Shown here piece after piece: positions 50,990 through 59,655 of a stretch of DNA of 64,000 nucleotides (position 1 is its first letter; every line of letters starts with the position of its first letter). This DNA comes from JBFWMG01 sp050251715. GTDB taxonomy: Bacteria; Desulfobacterota; Desulfovibrionia; Desulfovibrionales; Desulfovibrionaceae. The stretch lies in NCBI GenBank assembly GCA_050251715.1, contig JBFWMG010000002.1, forward strand, positions 186,001 to 250,000. The letters run 5' to 3'. Position numbers and translations under genes: made by a program. The notes beneath the pieces were generated by a model, which was not told the origin of the DNA, searched no databases, and worked only from the letters and a program-made list of their open reading frames with translations.

Positions 50990-51021
50990 ATGGCGCGGGG
51001 CGTGGAGGGCGGCACACGGCG

Positions 51022-52353
51022 ATGACGGAACATGACCAAAAGGAGTTCTGGGCATCGTTGGCGCTGCGCCACGCCAAGGGGCTGGGCCCCAGCGGCTGGA
51101 AGCGGCTTCTCGATCATTACGGCTCGGCCCAGGCGGCGGTGTCGGACGTGCGCGCCTGGGCGGCCAAGGAACTGGCGCCGCAGACCAGGGCCGACGCCTT
51201 CCGCACGGAATCGTGGCGCGACCCGGCGGGCAAGGAATGGAGCCTGGCCAAGGCCTGCGGCTACGGCGTGCTGCTGTGGCGCGACCCCGCCTATCCCGAC
51301 CTGCTGCGCCGCATCCCCGACCCCCCTCTCTTCCTGTACGTGCATGGCGACGTGACCCTGCTCAAGAACCCCGGCGTCGCTATCGTGGGGTCGCGCAAGT
51401 GTTCCGGCCGGGGCCGCGAGATAACCCGCACCCTGGCGGCGGACCTTGCCCGCGCGGGCGTGACCGTGGTGTCGGGCATGGCCTGGGGCATCGACCGCCA
51501 GGCGCACCTGGCCGCGCTGGACGAGGTGGGCAGTTCCATAGCGGTGCTGGGCACGGGCCTTGACCTCATCTACCCCGGCGACAACCGCGACGTGTGGATG
51601 CGCTTGGCGCAGCGCGGTCTGCTGGTGTCCGAACTCTCGCCCGGCGTGCGTCCCGAACCCTTCAATTTTCCCCGCCGCAACCGGATCATCAGCGGCCTGT
51701 CCCTGGGCGTGGTGGTGGCCGAGGCGCCGGTCAAGAGCGGGGCGCTGAACACGGTGCAGCATGCCCTGGTCCAGAACCGCGAGGTCTTTGCCGTGCCGGG
51801 GCCGGAGCACATGCCCTCGTTTTCCGGTTGCCATCGGCTCATGGAAGAGGGCGCCAAGCCGATCACGTGCGCCGAGGACGTGTTGCGGGAGCTTGCGCCG
51901 CTGCTGCGCCCCGTGGAGCGGGGGGCCGCCCCGGAGCGGCGCAGGGAGCCTCGAGAGGAGAACGGCGATGGGGCGGACGCCCCGGTAGCCCCGCCACGGG
52001 CCGCAGCCGTGGCGAAAGGCGCCGACGAGGTGGCCGCGCCCGCTGCGCCCACGCCTACACCGCCGCCGGTCAAGGTGCGCCGGGCGCGCCGGATCCGTCC
52101 GGACGCCGCGTCGCCAGGGGCCAGCGTCCCTCCGCCTGTGGCGGCGGCCGATGCGTGCGGCCAGGACGCGGCGGAGATCGAGGCGCGGGCCATGCTCGAC
52201 GTCTTGGACCAGGACCACGGCATGCATGTGGACGCGCTGGGCAATGCCCTGGGCTGGGACGCGGGCCGCGTGAGCCGGGTGTTGCTGGTGCTCGAAGTGC
52301 AGGGCCGGGTCAGCCGCATGCCTGGCATGCGTTATGCTAAATCAGGTGGATAA
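51022..52353 (+). CDS. dprA: DNA-processing protein DprA
   Basis: The 443-residue protein has an N-terminal helical (SAM-like) part and a Rossmann core with V-A-I-V-G-S-R-K-C-S near 120, V-S-G-M-A-W-G-I-D near 150, and the F-P-R-R-N-R-I-I-S-G-L motif near 215. A C-terminal winged helix (about 385-440) is attached by a Pro/Ala/Arg-rich linker of about 75 residues, longer than usual. DprA loads RecA on incoming single-stranded DNA. Confidence 0.92.
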   Translation: MTEHDQKEFWASLALRHAKGLGPSGWKRLLDHYGSAQAAVSDVRAWAAKELAPQTRADAFRTESWRDPAGKEWSLAKACGYGVLLWRDPAYPDLLRRIPDPPLFLYVHGDVTLLKNPGVAIVGSRKCSGRGREITRTLAADLARAGVTVVSGMAWGIDRQAHLAALDEVGSSIAVLGTGLDLIYPGDNRDVWMRLAQRGLLVSELSPGVRPEPFNFPRRNRIISGLSLGVVVAEAPVKSGALNTVQHALVQNREVFAVPGPEHMPSFSGCHRLMEEGAKPITCAEDVLRELAPLLRPVERGAAPERRREPREENGDGADAPVAPPRAAAVAKGADEVAAPAAPTPTPPPVKVRRARRIRPDAASPGASVPPPVAAADACGQDAAEIEARAMLDVLDQDHGMHVDALGNALGWDAGRVSRVLLVLEVQGRVSRMPGMRYAKSGG

Positions 52354-52373
52354 CCTGTCGCCAAGGAGTATCC

Positions 52374-52778
52374 ATGCAAAAAATTCCCCTCAATCTCGCT
52401 GCGGCGGGCATGGTGCTGGCCAAGCCGGTCATGCGCGACAACGGCACCGTGCTGGTGGCCGAAGGCACGGAGCTGACGGACAATCTGCTGTTCCGCCTTG
52501 AAAACATGCACGTGGACAACGTGGTGGTGGAGGGCAGTCCCGTGGCCATGGGAGACTCGGAAGGAATTGCCTCGGGCGCGGACTGGGGCAAGCGGCTGGA
52601 GCGGCTCGACCATCTCTTCCGCCATCACGGCGGCGATCCCTACATGGCCGCTGTCAAGGCGTGGCTGCACGAGTATTTCGCGGTCAAGGCCGCAGGGGTT
52701 GCGGCCCGGACCGACGGGGCGCACAACGGCGGCGACGGCGACGCCGCCAACGGCAAGGAGGCGCCGCATGGCCGCTGA
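52374..52778 (+). CDS. Small protein upstream of HDOD gene, 134 aa
   Basis: The N-terminal 60 residues (L-A-A-A-G-M-V-L-A-K-P-V, N-G-T-V-L-V-A-E-G-T-E-L-T) match the small domain that precedes HD-GYP or HDOD modules in other signalling proteins. The remainder is helical and then disordered. It overlaps the HDOD gene by 11 bases, so the two probably work as a split two-domain protein. Confidence 0.65.
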   Translation: MQKIPLNLAAAGMVLAKPVMRDNGTVLVAEGTELTDNLLFRLENMHVDNVVVEGSPVAMGDSEGIASGADWGKRLERLDHLFRHHGGDPYMAAVKAWLHEYFAVKAAGVAARTDGAHNGGDGDAANGKEAPHGR

Positions 52779-53607
52779 TCTCCGCGCCGAGCGCAAGGAT
52801 GTTATCCTGGCCGTGCGCGACCTGCCCACGCTGCCCCAGGTGCTGGGCGAGGTGAACGCCCTGGTGGAGAACCCCGAAACGCCCATCGAGAAGATCGCCA
52901 AGGTCATCGCCATGGACCAGGCGCTTTCGGCCAAGGTGCTGCGCATGGTCAATTCGCCGGTGTACGGCCTGCCGGGCAAGATATCCTCGGTGCACCACGC
53001 CCTGGTCATGCTGGGCATCAACGTGATCCGGGGCATCATCATCTCCACCTCGGTGTTCGACGCCATGCAGCAGACCATGCGGGGCATGTGGGAGCACAGC
53101 CTGGGGTGCGCCATGGCCAGCGCCGCCATTGCCCGCGCCGCCGGATTCAAGGATGCGGACGAATACTCGGTGCCGGGCCTGCTGCACGACCTGGGCAAGG
53201 TGGTGGCCGCGCTGCAACTGCCGCAGCTCAAGAAGGAAGTGGACCGTCTGGTCGCGGCGGAGGATATTGCCTACCTGGAGGCGGAAAAGCGGGTCTACGG
53301 TTTTGGCCACGACCGCGTGAACGCGTGGTTGGCCACGCATTGGCGCCTGCCCGTGAAAATCAAGGAAGGCATGGCCTATCACCACGCGCCCACCCACGCC
53401 GAGCATTACCCCGCCGTGCCCTGCGTGGTGCACGTGGCGGATTTCGTGGTCCGGGTGTTCGAATTCGGGAACAGCGGCGACGACGCGCTGCCCGTCCTGG
53501 ACCAGCAGGCCATGAAGCTGCTCAAGCTCGACCTGCCGCACCTGGAAGGCGTCATGAACCATCTGGCCGAGACGTTTTTGGAAGTCTCCGACCTGTCTTT
53601 GGCGTGA
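52768..53607 (+). CDS. HDOD-domain signalling protein
   Basis: The 279-residue protein has the HDOD pattern L-P-T-L-P-Q-V-L, S-A-K-V-L-R-M-V-N-S-P-V-Y-G, I-S-S-V-H-H-A-L-V-M-L-G, H-S-L-G-C-A, and L-L-H-D-L-G-K, with retained HD residues. HDOD proteins act in signalling; catalytic activity is usually not shown. AAGGAGG before the ATG sets the start. Confidence 0.88.
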   Translation: MAADLRAERKDVILAVRDLPTLPQVLGEVNALVENPETPIEKIAKVIAMDQALSAKVLRMVNSPVYGLPGKISSVHHALVMLGINVIRGIIISTSVFDAMQQTMRGMWEHSLGCAMASAAIARAAGFKDADEYSVPGLLHDLGKVVAALQLPQLKKEVDRLVAAEDIAYLEAEKRVYGFGHDRVNAWLATHWRLPVKIKEGMAYHHAPTHAEHYPAVPCVVHVADFVVRVFEFGNSGDDALPVLDQQAMKLLKLDLPHLEGVMNHLAETFLEVSDLSLA

Positions 53608-53611
53608 GCGC

Positions 53612-54580
53612 ATGAAACGCCGTACGCCGCCCGCCGCCGTTGCCCCGAACGGACCATCCGAGACGCCGCCCCTTGCGGACGCGGCAGGGGCGTTTCTTGG
53701 CTATCTGTCCATAGAAAAAGGATATTCGGATGCCACGGTAGCGGCCTACGAGCAGGATTTGCGCCAGTTCGAGGCGTTCTTGCAGCGGTCGGGCCACACC
53801 CTGGACGCGCCACGCGGCATCACCCGCGACGCGGTGCGCGGGTTCGTGGCCGAACTGCACCGCCTGCACGCCAGGAAAAGCTCCATGGCGCGCAAGCTCT
53901 CCACCCTGCGTACGTTCTTCCGCTATCTGGCCCGGCGGGGACGGGTGGACGCCGATCCCACGGCGGGCGTGGGCAACCCCAAGCAGGACAAGCCGCAACC
54001 CCGCTCCCTGAACGTGGACCAGACATTCGCCCTGCTCAAGGCCGAAGCCGCGCCCGACGCCACAATGGTGCGCGACCTTGCCCTGGCCGAGCTGCTGTAC
54101 GGCTCGGGTCTGCGCATCAGCGAGGCGCTGTCGCTCACCGTGTACGGGGTCAATCCCGACGCGGGCGAGGTGCGGGTCATGGGCAAGGGGAGCAAGGAAC
54201 GGGTCGCGCCGTTGTCGGACGCCTCGCGGGAAGCGCTGGCCGCATGGCTGGCGGCGCGGAGGGCGTTCGATCCGGACGGACTGGAGGACGCCCTGTTTCT
54301 GGGCGTGCGCGGCGCGCCCCTGCAACGGCGCGAGGCCAACCGCATCATCGAGCGGCTGTGCCAGCGGGCCGGGTTGCCCCAGGCCATTTCGCCGCACGGC
54401 CTGCGCCACTCCTTTGCCTCGCATCTGCTGGAGGCGGGCGCGGACCTGCGCGTGGTGCAGGAATTGCTCGGCCACGCGCGCATCGTGACCACCCAGCGCT
54501 ACACCCATCTCAATCTGGCCCAGATCATGGCCACCTACGACAAGGCGCATCCGCGCGCTGGCAAGAAACTCAAGAAATAG
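53612..54580 (+). CDS. xerC: Tyrosine recombinase XerC-type
   Basis: The 322-residue protein has an N-terminal SAM-like core-binding domain and the catalytic set R (SGLRISEAL), K (GKGSKER), H-G-L-R-H-S-F-A, L-G-H-A-R and Tyr in T-T-Q-R-Y-T-H. Xer recombinases resolve chromosome dimers at dif. Only one Xer is in view, so XerC versus XerD is not decided by sequence alone. Confidence 0.88.
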   Translation: MKRRTPPAAVAPNGPSETPPLADAAGAFLGYLSIEKGYSDATVAAYEQDLRQFEAFLQRSGHTLDAPRGITRDAVRGFVAELHRLHARKSSMARKLSTLRTFFRYLARRGRVDADPTAGVGNPKQDKPQPRSLNVDQTFALLKAEAAPDATMVRDLALAELLYGSGLRISEALSLTVYGVNPDAGEVRVMGKGSKERVAPLSDASREALAAWLAARRAFDPDGLEDALFLGVRGAPLQRREANRIIERLCQRAGLPQAISPHGLRHSFASHLLEAGADLRVVQELLGHARIVTTQRYTHLNLAQIMATYDKAHPRAGKKLKK

Positions 54581-54704
54581 CGGTTGTTGGCGGCAACAGG
54601 CGCGTGCCGTGTGACGGCGGGGCACCACGGACAGGCCGCAGGGCGGCCGGTGCGGCGTGGCCCTCGTATCGGCTTGGGTACAAGGCCGGAGCGTCCTTTC
54701 GCAT

Positions 54705-55232
54705 TCAGACGGGCCGGGCGGCGGCTACGCCCAGCGCCCCGGACTGGAATGCCTCGCGTGTCATGCGCAGGTGGATGAGCGCGGTGCGCGTGCCGTTGTT
54801 CTTGAGCCGCTGCTCGATGGTGAAGGGGACGAAGCCCAGGCGGTGGTAGAGGAGCAGGGCGCGGGTGTTGGCCCCAAAACAGCCGATGCGCACCTCGGGC
54901 ATGCCGTGGGCGGTGAAGGCGAGTTGCGCCATGTGCCGCACGATATGCGCCCCAAGTCCTTGGCCGCGCTGGGCCGGAGCCACGATGACATTGCCCACGG
55001 CGCAGTGCATGCCCGCCACGTATTGGGTCAGGTTGGCATAACCGGCAAGGACGTTTCCACGCAGGAACACGGTGGGCTCCAGCCGCACCCGGAGCGTTTC
55101 GAGCACATGGTCCGGCGTGAGCGGAAACGTGGCGCTGGGAAAGGCGAAATACGCCTCCTCTTCAGTCGCGGGCAGGCCGCAGATCGCGGGGATGTCGGCC
55201 CGCCGCAGGCAGCGGTGGATGAACGTGGCCAT
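54705..55232 (-). CDS. GNAT-family N-acetyltransferase
   Basis: The 175-residue enzyme has the acetyl-CoA loop V-A-P-A-Q-R-G-Q-G-L-G-A-H near residue 85 and the C-terminal N-x-x-A-L-x-L-Y-H-R-L-G-F motif. AGGAG precedes the ATG, 21 bases after the amidohydrolase gene, so it ends a three-gene leftward unit. Substrate is unknown. Confidence 0.85.
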   Translation of the reverse strand: MATFIHRCLRRADIPAICGLPATEEEAYFAFPSATFPLTPDHVLETLRVRLEPTVFLRGNVLAGYANLTQYVAGMHCAVGNVIVAPAQRGQGLGAHIVRHMAQLAFTAHGMPEVRIGCFGANTRALLLYHRLGFVPFTIEQRLKNNGTRTALIHLRMTREAFQSGALGVAAARPV

Positions 55233-55253
55233 GGGCGCGCTCCTGATATCTTC

Positions 55254-56468
55254 TTATGTAGCGGCGGCCACGACCCTTGTCCAGGGCGCGGCGGGCGTGG
55301 ACACCGGCTCTCCGGCGGCGATGACGCACGTGAGGGTGCGCAGCGCCCCCACATCCGCCAGCGGATTTTCCGCCGCCACGATGATGTCCGCCGCCATGCC
55401 CGGGGCGAGTTCGCCCAACCGGCCCGCCATGCCGCAGGCGCGGGCCGCGCCGCGCGTGGCGGCCTCCAGGGCGGCGGCAGGGGAAAGCCCGGCCCGGACC
55501 AGCAGCTCCAATTCGTCCCGCGGCATGCCGGGGGGCGTGCCGGGCGCGGCAAGGACGGACGGATAATCCGTGCCCATGGCCACCACGCCGCCCATGGCGT
55601 GGAACGCCGCCACCACGGCCAGGAGCGGCCCGTTGTCCAGCACCTTGGCCACCGCCGCCGAGAGCGTGGGCGTGAGCGTCACGCGCTGGTCAACCATGCG
55701 GCGCAACAGGCGGGCATATTCCTGGTCCAACGCATAGGCGGCCCGCGCCTGGCCCGTGCCGTAACGCGCCGGAACGTGTTCGACGCCGTCCACGCCCGCG
55801 TCGAGCGCGCGCGGCAGCTGCGCCAGATCCTCCACATGCGCCCGCACGGGCAGGCCCAGCCCATGCGCCGTGGTCACCACGGCCCGGGCCGTTGCGGCGT
55901 CCAGCATGGGCCAGGGCCGTGGGCCGCATCCCGGCTCAAAGGCCATCTTGACGACCCGCGCGCCGCGTGCGGCCAGCAGGCGCACGGCCTCGCGCGCCGT
56001 GTGGGCGTCCGCGACTTCGAGGGCATATGCCGCGCCGTGGCGTGGGCCGGGATAGCCGCCCGGCGCGGTGAGCACCGGCCCGGCCATGAGGCAGCGCCCG
56101 GCCGGGCGTCCGGCAGGGTCGTGCGCCTGGCCCAGCGCGGGCATGGCGTCGAGCGGCGCGCCCATGTCGCAGACCGTGGTCACGCCGTATGGCAAAAACG
56201 CGTTGCGCCGCGCCGTTGCATCGTGCGCGCCGTGCATGTGCGCGTTGATGAGGCCGGGCATGATGCACCCGTCGCCGCAGTCGATGACCGCCACGCCGGG
56301 CGGCGGGGGCGACGCCGCCGCGCGGGCGACCGCCGCGATGCGTCCGTCACGGCACAGGACGCAGTGGCCGGACGCGACCCCGCCATCGGCGCGGCCCCGC
56401 CAGACGCGGCCGCGCAGGTAGAGCGGGGCGGGGCCGGGGGCGTCGGGTGGCGTGGGGCTCAGGCGCAC
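55254..56468 (-). CDS. Amidohydrolase-family metal-dependent hydrolase
   Basis: The 404-residue protein has an N-terminal beta part, then the metal motif I-N-A-H-M-H-G near residue 67, V-V-K-M-A-F-E (carbamylated-Lys type), R-A-H-V-E-D, G-V-E-H-V, and M-G-T-D-Y-P with the catalytic Asp. This is the full imidazolonepropionase/prolidase-like set. The GTG start overlaps the rhodanese-YceI stop by 10 bases. Substrate is not predictable here. Confidence 0.85.
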   Translation of the reverse strand: MRLSPTPPDAPGPAPLYLRGRVWRGRADGGVASGHCVLCRDGRIAAVARAAASPPPPGVAVIDCGDGCIMPGLINAHMHGAHDATARRNAFLPYGVTTVCDMGAPLDAMPALGQAHDPAGRPAGRCLMAGPVLTAPGGYPGPRHGAAYALEVADAHTAREAVRLLAARGARVVKMAFEPGCGPRPWPMLDAATARAVVTTAHGLGLPVRAHVEDLAQLPRALDAGVDGVEHVPARYGTGQARAAYALDQEYARLLRRMVDQRVTLTPTLSAAVAKVLDNGPLLAVVAAFHAMGGVVAMGTDYPSVLAAPGTPPGMPRDELELLVRAGLSPAAALEAATRGAARACGMAGRLGELAPGMAADIIVAAENPLADVGALRTLTCVIAAGEPVSTPAAPWTRVVAAAT

Positions 56469-57460
56469 GCGCAATAGGGGATAGGGATGTCGGTGATGAT
56501 GGAGTATTCGCTGGAAACCGGGGTCAGCACCATCCGCGTGGCGATGGAGATGGTGTCGAAGACCAGGTGCCGCCCCAGGTGCCTGAAGAACCGGCCCGAT
56601 CCATAGATGACCTGCCAGCGGGTACGGTCGATGTCCAGGTGCGCCTCCATGGCCAGCCGTCCCTCGTCCAGGGGGGTGATGGTGGCTTCGAACTGGATGC
56701 GCGCGTTGACCCCGGCCATGGCCAGCACGGCGGCGATTTCGAGATTGGGCGCGCCGATGGTGGCGTCGACCTTGGGACGGGCCGAGATGATGGAGAGCAT
56801 GGCGTAGGGAAATTGCTCCACAAGGAAAAAGTCGTCCGACAGCAAATGGTTGACCAGTTGCGTGCGCAGGTCCGCATCGTGCAGATCGGTGTTGGCGATG
56901 GTGCGCATGTCGATTTCGAACTGGCCGGCGATGATGTCGCCGGAACGGCTGATGAGGCCGCGCGCCAGGCGCACGGTGCCGGTATGCGCGCTGTGGGCGT
57001 TGCGGCCCGTCCATTCCAGAACACTGTCATGGGAGTCGGCCAGGTAGGTTCGGTCGGCAAGGGGCAGGACGGGCGGCTCGGGCTCGATGGTGTCCGGGGC
57101 GGCGCCGTGCAAGGGCAGGCCCGCCGCGCGCCACGCGGCCAGGCCGCCTTCCAGGCGGTGGATGCCCGCATGCCCCAGCCGCGCCAGCTTGGCTGCGGCC
57201 ACATCGGCGTTGCGGCTGGCGTTGTCCGGGCCGTACACCACGATGGGCCTGCCGGTTGCCGTGGCGGCGGTGTCGGCCAGCACGCTGGCCACCTGGTCGG
57301 CGAAGGTGGTTTCGTACAGGCAGGCGTTTTTTGCCCCTGGCAGGTGGACGGCGGCGAAATGGTCGTGGGGCAGGGTGTCCAGCAGCACGAAATCGCGCCC
57401 CTGGTCCATCCATTGCGTGAGTTCCGAGACCGTGATGGCGGGAGAGGGGACGTCGTGCAT
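56459..57460 (-). CDS. Rhodanese-YceI fusion protein lacking the rhodanese cysteine
   Basis: The 333-residue protein has a rhodanese domain in its first 115 residues (F-V-L-L-D-T-L-P, G-R-P-I-V-V-Y-G-P-D-N-A-S-R, G-G-L-A-A-W-R-A-A-G). The usual catalytic Cys after V-V-Y is Gly, so sulfurtransferase activity is unlikely. The second half (about 140-325) is a YceI-like lipocalin barrel. Lack of a signal peptide keeps it cytoplasmic, unlike most YceI proteins. Two adjacent palindromes lie upstream. Confidence 0.8.
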   Translation of the reverse strand: MHDVPSPAITVSELTQWMDQGRDFVLLDTLPHDHFAAVHLPGAKNACLYETTFADQVASVLADTAATATGRPIVVYGPDNASRNADVAAAKLARLGHAGIHRLEGGLAAWRAAGLPLHGAAPDTIEPEPPVLPLADRTYLADSHDSVLEWTGRNAHSAHTGTVRLARGLISRSGDIIAGQFEIDMRTIANTDLHDADLRTQLVNHLLSDDFFLVEQFPYAMLSIISARPKVDATIGAPNLEIAAVLAMAGVNARIQFEATITPLDEGRLAMEAHLDIDRTRWQVIYGSGRFFRHLGRHLVFDTISIATRMVLTPVSSEYSIITDIPIPYCACA

Positions 57461-57483
57461 GGTCTTCCTTTTGGTCTAGCGCA

Positions 57484-57508
57484 TTGTAACGTTGAAGCGA
57501 TGTTACAA
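57484..57508. promoter_or_regulatory. Palindrome TTGTAAC...GTTACAA
   Basis: Seven-base perfect arms of a 25-bp palindrome lie 24 bases upstream of the rhodanese-YceI start. The size and symmetry suit a CRP/FNR-family or similar dimeric regulator. The regulator is not identified. Confidence 0.5.
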
Positions 57509-57535
57509 GTTGAAATAATGAAGCATTATTTCAAC
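57509..57535. promoter_or_regulatory. Palindrome GTTGAAATAATG-AAG-CATTATTTCAAC
   Basis: Perfect 12-bp arms directly adjoin the first palindrome. The AT-rich arms contain TTGAAA and TATT-like elements and may overlap the promoter of the three-gene unit. Confidence 0.5.
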
Positions 57536-57545
57536 AAAATGCATA

Positions 57546-57580
57546 AGAGCATCTAAACTTTTTCAAAGTTAAGATGCTCT
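57546..57580 (-). terminator. Terminator hairpin of LarA-like gene
   Basis: Sixteen-bp arms with one mismatch (AGAGCATCT... / ...AGATGCTCT) and a 3-base loop start at the stop codon of the LarA-like gene. Confidence 0.65.
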
Positions 57581-58847
57581 AGGCCGGAAACGGCGGCAGG
57601 TTGCCGTCCGGGCCAAAGGTCATGGGCATGGCCCGCTCCAGGGGCGTAGCGTCCTTTGGGCATGCGGCCAGCAGGGCGGCGGACGCGTACAGGCGGTCCA
57701 GGTGCAGGGTGTCCGCGATGCGCACCACCTTCACGGTGTCCGGCGTCCAGTGCCCCAGCGACCCCAGCGCCGCCGCCACGACTTCGCGGTCCGTGGCGAA
57801 ATGGATGGGGATGGCCGCTTTTTCCGGACTCACGCCGGTCAGCGCATTGGTCACGGTTTTGGCGTAGTCCATGGCCGCCACCGCGCGGTCGGTGGTAAAA
57901 TCCGCGAATCCGATGCCCAGCGCGTTGCCCCCGGTTTTGGCCGTGAGGTCGCGCACCACCACGCGCTTGACGCGCGGCGTGGTGGTGAAATCGCCCAGGA
58001 TGTCGCGGTTGCGGCCCGTGACGTTGGTGTCCATGCCCGTGCCGCTGATGTCCTTGCCGATGCGGTCCACGATGAGCAGGTCGATGTCCGGAAAGGGAAT
58101 CTTGGGCGACAGCACCTTGGCCAGGCGCAGGAGTTCCTCCTCGCGGGCCTCCATTGCGGCGGGGCGCACGGCGGCCACGGTATGGGCGTTGCCGAATCCG
58201 TTTTCCACCATGCCCAGGCCGAAGAGCACGGGGGTTTTGTCCAACATCAATCGCCCGGCGGCGCGGATGCATTCGTAGAACCCGTGCGCCAGGGACATGC
58301 GGTGCATGAGCGTGGCGCCCCGGTGCTTGGCCATGCCCACGGCCATCATCTTGAAAAGGCCGCTTTCCAGCGGCGCCTTGAATTTGGTGTGGCTCTTGAT
58401 GCGGCCCACGGGGATGATGTGGTCCGCCGTGGCCGCAAAGGCGTCGAGGTGCGTTTCCAGGCCGGGGAGCGCCGTGCCCAGCACCACGGTGTCCATGGTG
58501 GCGCGGATGGGCGCGCCCACGCGCGCCTCGGTCACGCCCAGGGCGGCCAGCACGGCGGTTTGGCCCTCGGGGGTGGCCCCGCCGTGGCTGCCCATGGCCG
58601 GAAAGACGAACGGGGCCGCGCCCAGGTCGCGGCAGAGAGCGCACAGGGCGGCCACGGCCTCGTCGATGCGGTTGATGCCCCGGCTGCCCACGGCGATGGC
58701 CACGCTTTGGCCGGGGCGCACCGCGGCGGCGAGGTCGAGGGGCGCGACGGCCTGGCGCACGGCGGCGTCCATGTCCGCGATGGCGGTGGCGTCAAAGGTC
58801 TGGCCCACCAGGGCCATGGGCGGGAAGGCGATGCCGGTGGGGATCAT
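57579..58847 (-). CDS. LarA-like (lactate racemase domain) protein
   Basis: The 422-residue protein has the DUF2088/lactate-racemase features: a P-G-Q-S-V-A-I strand, F-P-A-M-G-S-H-G-G-A-T, G-R-I-K-S-H-T-K-F-K-A-P-L-E-S-G-L-F-K, and the G-M-A-K-H-R-G-A loop. LarA-type enzymes use a nickel pincer cofactor to racemise or epimerise 2-hydroxyacids or sugars. No lar maturation genes (larB, C, E) are nearby. Its start overlaps the PCC-domain gene by ATGA. Confidence 0.8.
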   Translation of the reverse strand: MIPTGIAFPPMALVGQTFDATAIADMDAAVRQAVAPLDLAAAVRPGQSVAIAVGSRGINRIDEAVAALCALCRDLGAAPFVFPAMGSHGGATPEGQTAVLAALGVTEARVGAPIRATMDTVVLGTALPGLETHLDAFAATADHIIPVGRIKSHTKFKAPLESGLFKMMAVGMAKHRGATLMHRMSLAHGFYECIRAAGRLMLDKTPVLFGLGMVENGFGNAHTVAAVRPAAMEAREEELLRLAKVLSPKIPFPDIDLLIVDRIGKDISGTGMDTNVTGRNRDILGDFTTTPRVKRVVVRDLTAKTGGNALGIGFADFTTDRAVAAMDYAKTVTNALTGVSPEKAAIPIHFATDREVVAAALGSLGHWTPDTVKVVRIADTLHLDRLYASAALLAACPKDATPLERAMPMTFGPDGNLPPFPA

Positions 58848-59302
58848 GCGGGCTCCTGGGGGGCGGCGGTCAGCACCTCGAAGCCGAAGGCGGGATCCAC
58901 CGTGCGCACCATGCCGGTGTCCAGCAGTTCGATGACCACGGCTTCGGCGATTTTCCAGATGTCGAGCCCGCGCCGCACGCAGCCGGTGGGCGCGTCGTCG
59001 CCACGGCCGAGCGCGGCGTGCATGTGTAGGCGGGGTGCGCCCGTGGCGTCGGGAAAGAGCGTGCCCACGGCGGCGGCCTCGTGCGCGCCCGCCACGGCGC
59101 GCAGCACGGGGACGATGGCGGCGGCGTCCGAGTCCTTGGGGCCGACCACCAGCGAGCCGCTGGCCACGCCGCCGAGCAGGGCCACGAACGCGGCCTGCAC
59201 GTGGTTGTCGGCGGCGAACCGCTCCAGCGAATCAGGTAGCCTGTCGCCATCCTCCAGCCGGAGCACGAACACCCGCCCCAGCGAGCCTTGCGCAACCTGC
59301 AT
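58844..59302 (-). CDS. PCC-domain (DUF296) protein
   Basis: The 152-residue protein follows the PCC pattern: R-V-F-V-L-R-L-E-D-G-D, L-G-G-V, G-T-L-F-P-D, P-R-L-H-M-H-A-A-L-G and G-x-D-I-W, with the paired His residues that may bind metal. It is fused to AT-hooks in plants but stands alone in bacteria, with unknown function. GAGGAG precedes the ATG. Confidence 0.82.
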   Translation of the reverse strand: MQVAQGSLGRVFVLRLEDGDRLPDSLERFAADNHVQAAFVALLGGVASGSLVVGPKDSDAAAIVPVLRAVAGAHEAAAVGTLFPDATGAPRLHMHAALGRGDDAPTGCVRRGLDIWKIAEAVVIELLDTGMVRTVDPAFGFEVLTAAPQEPA

Positions 59303-59311
59303 GATGTCTCC

Positions 59312-59609
59312 TCATGATGCGAAGGGGTTCTTTTTCATCGCCGTGAGCCCAAAATCGTCCGGCATGGCGGAGCGCGCGGGCACCACGGACAGCACGAGCA
59401 CGGTGGAGGCCGGCAGGCCGCACACGGGACTCGTGGCCAACGGGATAAGAACTTGCGCCTGAAGACGGCGTTCCGTCAAGAGCCGGGCAAGCCCCATCCG
59501 CATGGTCCGCGGGGTGGGCGGCATCGCCCGTCGAAAGCGCCTCGGCCATGCGCCTCTCCACACGCGCCACCAAAAGAATCGGGCCGTTCGCCGCCACGCC
59601 GGACAAGCC
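59312..59609 (-). pseudogene. Decayed C-terminal fragment of an RND efflux transporter
   Basis: Two frames hold neighbouring pieces of the conserved end of HAE-type RND pumps. One frame reads G-V-A-A-N-G-P-I-L-L-V; the other reads L-Q-A-Q-V-L-I-P-L-A-T-S, then ASTVLVLSVVPA and DDFGL. The intact family reads close to G-V-x-V-N-D-x-I-L-L-V and L-Q-A-Q-V-L-I-P-L-A-T-S-I...A-S-T-V-L-V-L-x-V-V-P. A frameshift and deletion separate the pieces and the rest of the pump is missing. The residual stop lies just before the RBS of the PCC gene. Confidence 0.7.
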
Positions 59610-59655
59610 AGGCTTCCCCCGACGGCAAGAGCGGGAGGCCATCATGCGCCAGCCG

